64,000 nucleotides of DNA from Pardosa pseudoannulata (Eukaryota > Arthropoda > Arachnida > Araneae > Lycosidae), in the NCBI GenBank assembly GCA_032207245.1, contig CM063510.1, forward strand, positions 47,146,315-47,210,314, in the 5' to 3' direction. The notes beneath the pieces are model-generated. The model saw nothing but the letters and a program-made list of their open reading frames with translations, did not search any database and was not told the DNA's origin. Below are positions 22,276-33,625 of this stretch, one piece after another; the first letter of the stretch is position 1; each line of letters starts with the position of its first letter. Position numbers and translations under genes: made by a program.

Positions 22276-22534
22276 TAAGTGGTATTAGTAAGAAAGTTGA
22301 AGGTAACGAAGGATAAGAAGTAGTCCTTCGATTTCTATAGCATTAATACATATTTCCACAATAAAGCCTTTCGGGCGTTATGGGTTTGAATTGAATATTC
22401 GGAGGGGAAATTTAAAAGAATATTTTGAAGAAAAAAGTGCTGTATAAATATGATCCTAAACTCTGAACAACCATTTGCTCGACACACTTTGAATGAAAAT
22501 GTACAAAGTTTTGAAAGACAAACAGACACTTTTT

Positions 22535-24784
22535 CTTTCTGAACGTAACTTTATTTAATACATTCAAAAATAAACAACCACGAGGCACCGTACAAAAAAA
22601 GTAATTTCTGAAAATATATTTTTGGTCCCAGAGAAAACAGTCCAGGCTCTATTACATACTGAGTTGGAGGAAAATATTTTACTCCTTTTTAGAGTTGTAA
22701 AGTTATTCTACAAATCTACAGAACACTCGACAGGAATTATAAATCAACAATTTTAAGATACTTTAGATCATAAGGGTAAGATGATAGTCAGGTAAGGCAC
22801 TTTTTTCGTAATTGTACAACTGTTTTTATCGTATTAAAAAGAACGCGACGATCAATAAGTGATATGCAATACGAGTCACAAGAGACAGTCAGGCTGTTGT
22901 TATACGTGCCAGTGTATTAACAGTCAAAATGCTTCAGAAATATGTGCAAAAATATTTATATAACTATTATACATCTTTCATCTATGTAACCTAAATTAAA
23001 AGCATCTATACATTCAAAACAACACAGGTTCATATAAACACTGTTCAATATACATTATATTAGAGTACAAATTTATAATCATAAGTTATTTATATTTAGC
23101 AAGTTAAAAAAATAGCCGTCACAAACATAACCAACACAAAAGCGTATACCCAAAATTAACAAAATTGTAACAGGAAAACAACAGGAATATTTAAGGCACT
23201 TTACAAAAAAGGAATATATGTTGAGAAATATTTAAAACGTCTTAAAGAAGGGGGGGGGACACATATATAACAAACTTCTATTTGAGAAGTTGAGGTTTCT
23301 CTATGATACAATAATAAATCGAGAGACTAAAAACAAGAAAAATAAAATATAGTCGTACATCAAAGTTCGATGAGGTAAACAACGGAATAACTTTGAGAAC
23401 AATGTAATAAGCTGACATTTGAAACTAATTTCAATTTCATAAACATAATAAAAACAGTGCAATTGAGAGTGTTTAAAGGAAAATACATGCATGCTATATA
23501 TATAAATATAAAACAATAAGAGATAACCATACACTTAAAACAAATTAAAAAAAAAATAGTGGTTACTAAAGTGAGAATTAAAGCAGCGTTTTTCGGTTAA
23601 AACATTAAACAGTTCCAATAATTTATAATAATGACAAAAAAATTTCAAGTAATTTAATACGTAACAATTTCATACATATTAAGTGCAACCTTTTTGCTTA
23701 GGTACGCTATGAATTAACCGTTAAAAACAAATAACAAATCCTCGTTTTCAGATTCGTAACTGATTAATTATTTAAGAAGTGAATTTCAAGTGTGAATTAT
23801 ATAATTTATATTGCTAAAAATTACAGTAACAACTGCTGTAATTCTATAACTTCTTTCTAAGAATCCCCAATTACGCCAAAAGCAATTACATAAGCGATTC
23901 GAATATTACAAAAGAAACAGAAGTGTTTGTACACATTTTTTTAGTATATTTGAAATACACCGATTAACAGTAGACCACCACCACCGCGCTTTATTTAAAA
24001 ACGAACATGAAGACAAAGCTGCAATTCACTGGTCAGGAAATTCACTTGGGGCAGGCCTTGGCTTGTTGATTTGTTTCTCTGCACGTAATCAAACAAAATG
24101 GCACTCCACACAAATACACAAGAATGCTCTGATGGCAGAACAAAAAAAGTTAACATGAAACACTAATTCTCTCAGGCTTAATGGTGACAGTACTAGCAGC
24201 CGATAAAATAGGATAACTAGTTAGGACATTTTATAGCTGAGCATCTCCATTTAAAAATTAATATTTTCTCTATGTCCCAGAAAAGAAATTTCGACGATTT
24301 TTTTCTCAGAGAAATATCGAATTATGCTTTTTTAAAAGTGAGTATTCTTTGAAAAAAAATTTAATCAAACCGAATAAAAACACTTAATAGGGAAGATAAT
24401 TTTAAAAACTTTTTAAAGGACGAATTTAAATTACGATAAGAATACAAAATGAAAATACAAGCATAGATCTCAAAGAAGTATAAAGATTCATATCCTATTT
24501 CAGTGAAAAAAAAAAAAAATGTGCCAGGTTACACCCACTGGCTACATTGACATTAATCTTTAAAACTTTATTTAAAAAAAAAAAAAAAATAAAATCAGTT
24601 ATTGTGTACAAAGAGAAAACACATTCATAGAATCAAACTAAATGATACTTCATGTAAGCGAGGAACAAAAGCATTTCCAGTTATTATTAGAGGAGACTGT
24701 AACTGCTGCTACTGTCACAAGTTTTTGAGACGAGGCCTGGCATAATACACGTGTATATTTAAAACAAAATATCTGGCCATCAGT
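22535..24784 (-). other. probable 3' untranslated region of the minus-strand gene
   Basis: Between the stop codon at 24787-24785 and an AATAAA at 22555-22550 lie about 2.2 kb without a recognisable SINE, MITE, LINE or long TA microsatellite. That is unusual for this window. A-runs on the plus strand (around 24507 and 24571) would be U-runs in the mRNA. Inference from position and repeat scarcity; internal AATAAA sites could give shorter forms. Confidence 0.5.
22550..22555 (-). terminator. candidate polyadenylation signal
   Basis: AATAAA on the minus strand, followed within about 30 nt by a GT-rich GTGTCTGTTTGTC element, the usual downstream partner for cleavage and polyadenylation. Confidence 0.5.
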
Positions 24785-25045
24785 CTACATTTGTTGGATG
24801 ATCTCGTATTTTTGTCTGATGTCCATGGGCTCTTTCTTGGGGTCTTTCTTGCGGCGGTTGGCGAGCATCTGTCGCATTTCGGAGGCGCTCATGTTCAGAT
24901 TCAGCATTCCATCCTCAAGAGTGGTCTGGCCATTTTGAGTGCTACCTCCACCAGCGCTGTTGGTGCTGCGAGAACTTTTTGTCGAGTGGGGAGAATCGGG
25001 CACAGAGGTGTTGTTATCCATGGGGGTAGAACTGCGAGAATTGGT
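24785..25045 (-). CDS. terminal coding exon of an unidentified gene
   Basis: The minus-strand exon begins after a good acceptor (TTCTATTCTAG at 25057-25046) and runs 86 codons to TAG (24787-24785). It continues in phase 0 from the exon at 27128-26982. The protein segment opens with a Ser/Thr/Asn-rich linker (TNSRSSTPMDNN, then SPHSTKSSRSTNSAGGG). It ends in a charged amphipathic tail (SASEMRQMLANRRKKDPKKE, then a KYEIIQQM terminus). Codons are GC-richer at third positions (GCC, CGC, AAC, CTC) than the surrounding DNA, supporting real coding. SP/TP sites in the linker suggest phosphorylation. The methionine inside the exon is not taken as the start because the frame is open through the acceptor to an upstream exon. 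I cannot name the family; the tail looks like a conserved helical C-terminus. Confidence 0.8.
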   Translation of the reverse strand, partial: TNSRSSTPMDNNTSVPDSPHSTKSSRSTNSAGGGSTQNGQTTLEDGMLNLNMSASEMRQMLANRRKKDPKKEPMDIRQKYEIIQQM

Positions 25046-25399
25046 CTAGAATAGAATTTAAAAAAGATATTCAAGATGTTTGTAACGCTCTTTTTTGTAC
25101 ATAATAGCACAAACTCAAATATCTGTACAGTCAAGTGTTTGTTTCATATCACTTCCGAGGCTGGACCCATGCTTGGAGACCCCCCCTCTCTAAGTTTAAT
25201 TATGTAAAAGCAACTTGTCCCTAATATTATCTTGGAACCCAATTAACATCACCAAATTAAGGGCTTTGTTTTAGTTTTGGTTTTCTTTTTAAACCTTTTT
25301 TTCTTACTTTAATATTAACGGCAAGTATAATACTACCTTCTTCCTGAGTTTCGTTTTAATTATTTAAACTACGTACAGTTTTAAACGTTAATTCATGAC

Positions 25400-25401
<2 letters not shown>

Positions 25402-25461
<60 letters not shown>
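25402..25461. repeat. (TA)n microsatellite in intron
   Basis: About 29 TA units. Confidence 0.95.
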
Positions 25462-25466
<5 letters not shown>

Positions 25467-26589
25467 CGGAGTTAACTATTTCGTGGTAAACATCTCAAAG
25501 CCTAATCTTTAGGGAAGGCTGTTTACCACCTAGGGTTTAAAAAAAATTATGTAATGTAACAAACTTGAAACTGGAACATTTTAAAATGAGCGGGAAGTCA
25601 TCTCAATAGAAGCTTAAGCGTCACGTTAGCTATTATTACGATATTTTTGCAATTGCTACATTCACATTGAAAATATTTACTCATGCAAGTTACAAAATAC
25701 AATCCAGTTTATTTCCGTTGTCTTGTTTAATTTCATAATGAAAAAAAAAAGTGCCAATTTATAGATTTAAACTTCCGTTAAAAACTTCCCCGAATCTCTT
25801 GATTTTTAGGTACTTAGTTGGAAAAGAAATGTTACAGCTGCATCTGTCATCGCTTAGAGGTCAGACAGTGAAGATATCTCCCAAAAAGACTTTGTCCAGA
25901 TAAGTGTTTTAGCAGAATAAGGGAAGTAGAGACAATAGAAGATATCTAAAAGAAGTACAAAAGCAAATTTTGAGGCGTTGAGGACCCAACCGCCATTCTG
26001 CTGGTCAAGATTCTAAAGATTGAATAGGAAATAGGTTCATATCTTCAAAGCCCAAAGAAACGCTTCCAAAACTGAACTGATGAGTTTAATACTAAAAATT
26101 ATGGAACAGCAGAGTTTTGAATATTTTTGACAGAGGAACGTGGCGAGTTGGATTGCTGGTGACAAATACGACATTAAATACCGAAAAATTACTCTTCGTG
26201 TTTCTTAATGTGTAATGATGTAGCACATTCGTTTCTAATAGGAGAGGGGGGGGGGAGAGAACACATCATTGATTTCCTGTTTGAATGTGTGAACTATGAG
26301 CCTTGAAGTTCGTAGTATAGGGGTTACTAGATCGAGTTATTTAAAAAACGGGAGCTAGTGGGTTCTTAAAAGGGAATGGTGGAAAAAAAGGAAGTTTTTC
26401 TCTGGTATGACATTAAAGTAAAACATTACGTCACTATGTGTCAAATTTTTTAAACAGCGGGAAATAGTAAACTAGTCGATTGATTTACTAAATTGGAGTT
26501 CCACTACTTAAAAGTTCCGTCCTCCCCCGATCTTTTAAAACAGGAGAAAAAAAGAAGGCCAAATGCAATAACAAGCAATATAATCTATA

Positions 26590-26935
26590 TGTACAAAAAG
26601 TATTTAAAAAATTCCTTTTATTTAAAAAGAAATGCGGTAAAAATGCACTTCAAAGTAAAAATTTTCTTTGAGTTTTTAGTTATACCACTTGCAAAATAGT
26701 AACGATACTAATTTGAAATCTCTGCAATTAGGATTCCAGGTACGCTGAACAGCTTTTTGCATTTTCTAAATTGGTTTTATTTTTTCTCCAATCTCATTTT
26801 TTATGATTGAATATTGTATTGTTACCGGAATCGAACCTATGTATAAAATTTCAGATCTTTAACTAGTGAGGAAGGTAGTTAAAAATTGATTACAAAAGAG
26901 CAACTAACACACAAGTGAATTTAAATAAAAGCGAT
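26590..26935 (-). mobile_element. tRNA-like SINE (family 2), copy 1
   Basis: About 345 bp repeated at 62602-62945 in the same orientation. Read on the minus strand, the head resembles a tRNA: CTCACTAGTTAAAGATCTGA (A-box/D-arm side), then a perfect B box GGTTCGATTCC. A long unrelated body follows (with GCTGTTCAGCGTACCTGG) and an AT-rich tail. Sequence and head differ from family 1. No clear target duplication read. Confidence 0.65.
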
Positions 26936-26981
26936 TAATAAGTAGAGTGAAATCCATTTATTTGTTTTGTGGGCAGCGTAC

Positions 26982-27128
26982 CTCTTCTTTGGCTTTCTGC
27001 ACGGGGCTCTCTTGTCTCTTTTCTTTCATAACCACAGGAGGGCTTGGCTTCTCAATTTCTCTGACCGGCATTTTCTCTTCCACGGTGCCGTTCGACTCGT
27101 GGCCCACCGAACCGTTCTGTTTGTTATC
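26982..27128 (-). CDS. internal coding exon of the same unidentified gene
   Basis: The 147-bp minus-strand exon starts after acceptor TTTGTCTTTTCAG and ends before donor GAG/GTACGC. It encodes 49 residues in phase 0 (DNKQNGSVGHESNG at its start, SPVQKAKEE at its end) and joins the terminal exon without a frame change. Composition is Glu/Lys/Pro/Val-rich, low complexity and probably disordered. Third-position C/G is high (CAC, AAC, GTC, ACC, GTG) against an AT-rich background. Both splice sites are near consensus. The frame reads through the upstream intron edge to a chance methionine at 27167, which is not used. Earlier exons are not identified. Confidence 0.78.
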
Positions 27129-27642
27129 CTGAAAAGACAAACAACATTCGTTATAATTGAATCTCAAGGAACATCTAAAACATCTAACGTACCTAATCCG
27201 CTGAAAGAAGTTTTCAATACATTGAAATGTTTAGTTAATGACTAGTAAGATGCTCATTTCGGCGAATTATCAGATTAATGCTTTGCCCCACATCGCGTGC
27301 ATTACACAGGAAGTATGCGAAACGATGTCTCATTTGTCGTGTAACATCCTCGAAGGCACAAAAGGTTTCTTCTTACAATTGAATCAGTCTTCTTTAAAAT
27401 TTTTCTCCAAAACAATATGTAAAAAGTAAACGCAAATAAAAACTGGTCAATTGGACGAAAGAGGAATTATGCATGAGAAAAAAGTGATAGTTTAAAATAA
27501 AAAAAAATTTCAAAAGCTTACGATTTCAGAAAAAACTGAAAATCTGTTTTTGATCATTGTAACATCATCACTCATGCTACAAGCGAAATTTAAAGCGGAG
27601 AGTTTGAAACTAGGAGGGGTGTTGTCGCCTTTGAGAGCTTAA

Positions 27643-28111
27643 CAGACATGCCAATATTCAGGCACTTGTGTCCGGAGCAACAGCGTGGTTTGAAATTTTA
27701 ACATGATAATTACAGTTATACATAAGTACATATCTTATTAGTTTCTAAATTAAAATTAAATTTAAAATACTTACACAGTAATAAGTTGTAAAAGGTAAAT
27801 TAAAATTTATGCATTTAAAAATTTATGAGTAGCTTTTTTTAGTTTTAACAACTTATTCTTCAGTGTTTCTTATAGCAACCCTGATTAAAATATTTCCATT
27901 TTTCTATCATCAGGGATTCTAAAGTTTTTCTACTTAATGTGTGAAACGAGTAATATTCGGCATAATTTTTTGCAAAACTTTGTTTTTAATTGCTGAACTG
28001 TAATCTTTTAGCTGTTCAAAAGTTTTATTTAACGAAGAAATCTGAGGAGTTTCCGGTAGTCCAATTTTCTCATTTCTCCGGAGCTGCTTCGGAGTAGTTG
28101 GCATGTCTGGC
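27643..28111 (-). mobile_element. possible TTAA-flanked element with a 56-codon frame
   Basis: TTAA lies at 27639-27642 and 28112-28115, and a 12-bp inverted match CAGACATGCCAA lies at both ends (with a GC offset on the right). A minus-strand frame starts at an ATG inside the right end (28105) and runs 56 codons to TAA: MPTTPKQLRRNEKIGLPETP at its start, FEQLKDYSSAIKNKV later. It looks protein-like but I do not recognise it. It could be a captured gene piece, a retained transposon exon or chance; the TTAA plus terminal match is suggestive rather than conclusive. Confidence 0.4.
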
Positions 28112-28125
28112 TTAATGAACCATAA

Positions 28126-28240
28126 CAGTGATGGACAAACTACAGCCGACCTAATGATTTTATCCGGCCCTTCAGATATTAAAATATGCTATATATTTTT
28201 ACAATACAATGAATTACAATAATGAAAATACATAGCTACT
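28126..28240 (+). mobile_element. hAT element left-end fragment
   Basis: CAGTGATGGACAAACTAC followed by a CCGGCCC motif resembles the left end of the hAT MITE at 30180 (CAGGGATGGGCCAACT). No right end or target duplication is visible, so it is a truncated copy. Confidence 0.5.
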
Positions 28241-30127
28241 GTTCAACTGTAGGCACTTTCCAGTCTTCAATAATTATATCAATAGGTGGTTTCGTTGCAA
28301 ATTAGAAAACAAGGATATGAGAGGATATTTATTCACATTAACTAGCAGACTCCAATATAAGTAAGTTAGTGCTCACATTTGAGAGAATTTTAATTTAAGC
28401 TCCGCCCAGAGCCTTTCCCTTTAGGTACAAGTTCTAATATTGCTTATTTCATAAGAAAGGACTAGGATGACGGACGGATAGCATTAAAGTGAGTAGTGTT
28501 AAAATTATTAAAACAGAGTGTTGATGCTTGTTTGTATTGTGGATATTCGTAAAATGTTTCAATGCCAAAATCTATAGTTTGTAGAAAAACTATTTTAAAA
28601 TAATATTTTATTTCTTAAATTAGGAGCCTCAAATGTGGTACTGATGAGCGAGAGAGTTAAGAAATTTCTCGTGGCAAAATCGTAGTTTGATACAATTAAT
28701 TTATGAAGCAGTAGAGTGAAATACGGTAAGCGAATCTTTTAGGTCGGATGGGATTATGACAGTTTGGGCTGTTTTAGATGTCAACTATTATGTCTTAACT
28801 GTGATTATAGTTTTTTGATACCCTTATTTAAAACAAAATACCGAAAAATGCAGTAGTACTTGCTCAGGACTTTTAAAGCATTTATTAAAACATCAATAAG
28901 ACATTTTTAGGTATTTTATTTTTAAAAAGTACATGCAATTAAAAATACAGTCAAGACATTTATCAGTTTTTGATCAGATATAAATTTTATATTTAATCAG
29001 CAAAATCATCCAAATTGATGAAATTTTAATACGATTATATATATTAATACCCTCTTTATAATATTTTTAGGAATTTTGTTTTGAATAAGCACATGCAATA
29101 ATAACCACAATCGAGATTTAATCCTCAGTATTATTAATCTGAATAATAAAAATTGATAAAATTACTAAATCCATATAATTATATTTGTTCCTGCCTCCCG
29201 AGTTTTAAATAAAAAATATATGTTTTAATTCATTACTTCTGAAAGGAGAAAACTATAGAACATGTTTCAAGGAAATGCCTTTCCATGCAGGATCGAAATA
29301 GAATACATTGTTTTGAAACCGGAGAGACAACACAAACAACTCAGAAGCTCTTCGGGAAAAATATTTTATTTTTTCCACCTATTCTGTTCTAATGTAAGGC
29401 ACGAGGGGAAACTTTGCAGTGAAAGAATTTTCCCGCATGCTGCTCAAATTGTGACATCTCTTTTCAGTTGCCACACAATACATAGCGATAACGTTATAAT
29501 AGCTTTAGTGCCATAACACACTGTGGTCTCCCAAAGAAACACAATTTTTCTGTGTGTATAGCAAAACGACCCCAACAATAAACACGAAGCGTCATCCCAC
29601 TTCCAACCGTCCTTGGGATTATTTTTGTGTGTTCGTCGCGGAAACTTATTTTGTTATGGGATGATTTCTGTTTTTTTGCACCATTGCCTGCTTGCCTTTT
29701 TTTTTTTTCTTCCCAGAAGAAAAAGGTGTATTGTAGGTGGCATTGCGTCATTCTGTACTCGAAATCTAGGTCTCAATTGCATTGTTCAGAAGCGTTATTT
29801 TAACGCCCAAAATATCTTTTTGTTTATTTTACGCTTACTTCTCTTTGAAGATTTATCTACCCCCTTTTTTCAGCAATGTTCATACAACCTCTTTATGTCG
29901 CCTAAGTTTGCCGTTAGTTTCCCTATTCATGGTTTTCTATTCTTGCATTTTAAGCTGGAGTAGATGTGTGAAATTTATGTACTTGAATTTAATTTTGTTG
30001 TGTCTAGGAAATAGTAATTTTCTAGTACTTATTCGTTTTTAAACGATAAACTTTTTTTTTTATTCAATGCGGGGGTACTTGCCAACAATGATAACTACAA
30101 AGGCACAGATTTTTTTTTAACCCTTTC
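28241..30127. other. no gene seen
   Basis: AT-rich. The strip 29260-29960 carries overlapping frames of 84-116 codons on both strands, without a recognisable domain, splice context or biased codon use. Confidence 0.4.
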
Positions 30128-30915
30128 AATACAGTTAAGTAATAATTGTAAGAGAATAAGAACTAATGACGATCTAGAGCAGGGATGGGCCAACTCCGGC
30201 CCGCGGATAGAATTTTAAGGTGCCGGTCCGATGCAAATTAAAAGAAATATATATTTGTACATTATATATCCATCTCCTTTTTTACTGTGCTTATATATTA
30301 TATCCCAAATTTATTATCTCACGCCCAGAAGATCAGGGGTATATTTGCTTCTTATATGCTTCTTATAAGTGTTTTCAACTTTGAACCTTAGAAAGAATAA
30401 TTTCAGAAGTAGACTGACAGATGAGCCTTTAGCATCGTTCCTTAAAATCAGTACATCTCACTTCGAATCTCAGTATAAGGAACTTTAAAGAACGAAATCG
30501 CAATTTCATTCATCTCATTAACGTATTTAAACCGTTAGGTACTTGTATATTGTTTTTAAAATTTTAGAAAAATTTATCTTGGCCCGCCAAAGTTATTTTC
30601 TTTCGACTTTTGGTTCGTGGCCGAAAAAGTTTGTCCATCCCTAATTTAGAGGCTCTTATCAAACATAAATGCGCAGCAAAATTCATGAAGGCACAGAGAT
30701 TAACATAGCTTGGGCACATTGACAGATCACCTGACAATCGAATGGTTAACATCTTGCATTGGAGGTCCATGTGCTGCAATAGGCTAAGAGGTACACCAAA
30801 GAAAAAGTGGAATGATGATGTCTTGATGGACCTAAAAACTCCAACTGGAAATTTGAAGTCGAGGACAGAGCTGTCTGGAGAAACATTGTGTGGTAGGCTA
30901 AGGTCCACCCTAGGC
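30128..30915 (+). pseudogene. LINE 3' coding end split by a hAT element
   Basis: Two parts (30128-30171 and 30652-30915) read in one frame once the hAT element and one target duplication are set aside. The first part ends KRIRTNDDLE; the second continues ALIKHKCAAKF, then LGHIDRSPDNRM, RLRGTPKKKWNDDVLMDL, and after a frame change DRAVWRNIVW and AKVHPRL. This is the usual C-terminal end of LINE reverse-transcriptase polyproteins (RTN, LGHVxR, RGRPKKRWxDDV, HP motifs). In-frame stops and a frameshift show it is dead. Confidence 0.82.
30180..30643. mobile_element. 464-bp hAT MITE inserted in a LINE
   Basis: CAGGGATGGGCCAACT at the left and reverse complement TAGGGATGGACAAACT at the right form terminal repeats, with GGCCCGC motifs beside both ends. 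Target duplication is ATCTAGAG / ATTTAGAG (7 of 8) at 30172-30179 and 30644-30651. It disrupts the LINE frame at an LE codon pair. Confidence 0.88.
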
Positions 30916-32557
30916 TATAATACCAATTAAAGATTATGGGAGCACCGTATACGGTATTTTAAAAGTCTTTTAATAATGTTTCATTTTAGCAACGTTTGCA
31001 GGGAAAATTTGAGTAATACTGCAAATCAGTTAAAACTACTCACAAATTGACTCGGTCTCATGTTCCCTCAACTTCACTAAAATGCTTACCATGCATATAA
31101 TACCTTTGTTCACGTTTCAACGTCAATTTAGAAAACGATGATTGTAATAATTTATTTAGTTCTGCCACTTCTACGAAATTGTTTTCATACACTTCCCATT
31201 ACTAGATTTAATGTGTGCATCTATTAATGCAAATTACTATGGCCATTCTAACATTTTTCAACGCAAGGCAATAAATAACAGTAAAACATCTATCGTGCAA
31301 CGGAGCATATAATTTTAAGATTTCCTTCCTGGAAAATGAAAATTCCTTTTCAGAATTGATTGTTATTAAACAATTTCGACACGTTTACGTCTCTTTTTTT
31401 TCTCTTTAAAAAAAAAAAAAAAAAGGATGAAAGAATGGCGAATAATCAGTATTGCCGGTATTACAACAGAATAGGAACACCAGGATGTCGCGTAAAAACG
31501 CGTGGTTTAACAATCGCGGAAGAGTTGACAGATGTGACTTCACTATTACAGGGTATATTAACGACTTTTCAAAGGGGTTTTTCAACTTGTCATATAAATC
31601 GACAACAAAACTTGTCATATAAATCGAGTATTTTGTTAATTTAAAGATAGTTTGTTATGCATTAAAACTACAATATTTATTTTCGTAGCTGATATACTTT
31701 GTTGGTGTTTTCAGGAATTGTACATAAACTGTATTAGTATTGCATTTTATTTCCAAAATTGTTAAAACAGCCTCCACTGTGTAAGTTAAGGTTACTTCAT
31801 AGAATCACCATACATAATGTTTCTCACCTTGCCTATATGCCTTAAAAACTTTACGCGTTCCTGAGATTTATTACTTTTTTTTTTTTTTTGTCGGCTTTAA
31901 AGTTTTCAAGGTGTTTTTTTTTTATATCACCTTATCAATCTACCAAATGACACCGAAGTCAAACAAAACTAGTCATTTCGTTTTTATTTCCATCCATCAA
32001 ATAAGATACAAAAAGAGAATTGGTCAGTATGATGGTATTGATTGTTCACCACATTAAAAAAAAACCCTCTTTAATATCGTTATAAGAATTTATCAGGAAA
32101 ATACACTCGTGCGACAACGGAAATACACAGTTAATTTAAAAAACGAGAATTCAGTTTCCAGATGCGAATGTGCTTAGGACCCCTAAGAGAAATTATGGCT
32201 GACAGTTTATTCGGATTTAATAATTCCCTCCATCCCTAATTACAAAGTTTTACAGAAAGTTGCTTCTGTAAAATTCTTATAAAACTGTCTCTCCTAGCAG
32301 TAGAATCTAAATAACCAATTCAGTTTAACACTGAAACAATACTTCAACCAGTCACTAAAAATTTTAGTACAAATTGCCCCTTTTTTAAATCATTTATTTT
32401 ATAAAGCTTCATAAAGACTAAATGATAGATGGGCCATCCGATAAATAAAAAAGCTTAAATTCCTTCAAAATAGCTTGTGTAAAAGAATCATGTTAAAAAG
32501 AAAATAAAAGGATCCAAATATCTTGTTGAAACTCCAATTTGTGATTGGTTATACAAT
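30916..32557. other. no gene seen; small direct repeat
   Basis: An 18-bp perfect direct repeat ACTTGTCATATAAATCGA lies at 31585-31602 and 31610-31627. T- and A-runs are frequent. The frame at 31360-31644 has no recognised domain. Confidence 0.45.
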
Positions 32558-32567
32558 ATAATTTGTT

Positions 32568-32749
32568 AGTTTTGTTAGGAACGCTACGGTCTGCTTTTTT
32601 TTTCTTTGGTAACACGAGAGCTAATGAGACCGGGAATCTACTGTTTAAAGCAGATTCCGAACGGCTACAAACATCCATGCCATAGTGGGATTGGAACCAA
32701 CGAACTTCGGTTTCGAAGATCAGCAGCCTAACCATTCGATCATCGTGGC
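32568..32749 (-). mobile_element. tRNA-derived SINE (family 1), minus strand
   Basis: The body (GCTACGGTCTGC, GAGACCGGGAATC, GATTCCGAACGGCTAC) and head side are recognisable, with the B box mutated (GGGATTGGAACC). Target duplication ATAATTTGTT at 32558-32567 and 32750-32759. A T-run expands the body near 32595. Confidence 0.88.
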
Positions 32750-32759
32750 ATAATTTGTT

Positions 32760-33617
32760 GGAAAATGTGCTATGCTTTAGCTTAGCAATTTATTCAAATC
32801 AGACCGTTGTTAAAAAAAAATTATTACTTTGTACAAAAATTACGGGCTTTAAGGGAACTTTTTTGAGGAATACCTCGAATCTACCCCCTTGACATATAAC
32901 ATCTGGGAGACGTCATTTTATGTGCCAATGTAGACTTTGACGTCTCCGAGAGGTCGTGCAGCACATTAAATTTTTTAAGTAATTAACCTCTGATTGGATT
33001 CTGTTTTGATTAGAATGTTCAAGATGTCATGTGTCCTTAAATATAATATAAAACACAGAAGTGTGAAACATGTTAGTCCTCTATTCGGATATGCTTCGAA
33101 ATGTTTCATACTTTACAGGAAGATTTTATATTATTACTCCATGAACATGATATATGAACCTTATTAAATATTACATAGTAATGAAAATTTGAAATAAAAT
33201 GTTCTGTTTCTAAGACTGCATATAATTTTGGGGCTGATCCGAATTAAATATCTTTTGGGTGTATCATCAAATTCGGTTTTGTTCCGTAATGTCGTGGAGT
33301 TATGGAGTGGACAAACACTTTATTAAAATGTCGTACTTTAACGTCACTTGTTCGACAGAAAAGCAGAAATAGGGAATTACCATTTGACGTCATCACACCT
33401 AGAAGAACGTGTCATCCCACATTCACTTCCGTCCTGATAATAGATTTTATTTACCCAATCAATGCAAGTCAAATCCTCCATATCCGCAATAACCCGATCG
33501 TCATTTATGATTTTTGTGACTAAGAAATCGCGTCATAGGGATGATCCCAGCACAGGTAAATAAAATGCAATGCACACATCTTTGTTACAAAACATTCCAA
33601 TCACTTCAAACTTTAAG
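32760..33617. other. no gene seen
   Basis: Slightly less AT-rich in places, with several GACGTCA-like words (32910, 32940, 33385). A 73-codon frame at 33302-33523 is not recognised. Confidence 0.4.
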
Positions 33618-33625
33618 TATTTTAA

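Larger units (their letters stand above)
25046..26981 (-). other. intron between the two recognised exons
   Basis: 1936 bp with donor GTACGC at 26981-26976 and acceptor TTCTATTCTAG ending at 25046. It holds a (TA)n microsatellite (25402-25461), a 9-bp inverted pair GTGGTAAAC/GTTTACCAC near 25482-25530 and a tRNA-like SINE family 2 copy (26590-26935) close to the donor. Confidence 0.75.

Noticed and set aside
24791..25054. Plus-strand 87-codon frame over the terminal exon
   Set aside because: It is the shadow of the minus-strand coding exon; splice sites and codon use support the minus strand only.
26967..27245. Plus-strand 92-codon frame over the internal exon
   Set aside because: Shadow of the exon at 27128-26982 and runs through its splice sites.
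29494..29963. Overlapping frames of 85-116 codons on both strands
   Set aside because: Opposite-strand frames overlap fully, the proteins are rich in Phe/Leu as expected from T-rich DNA, and nothing matches a known family.
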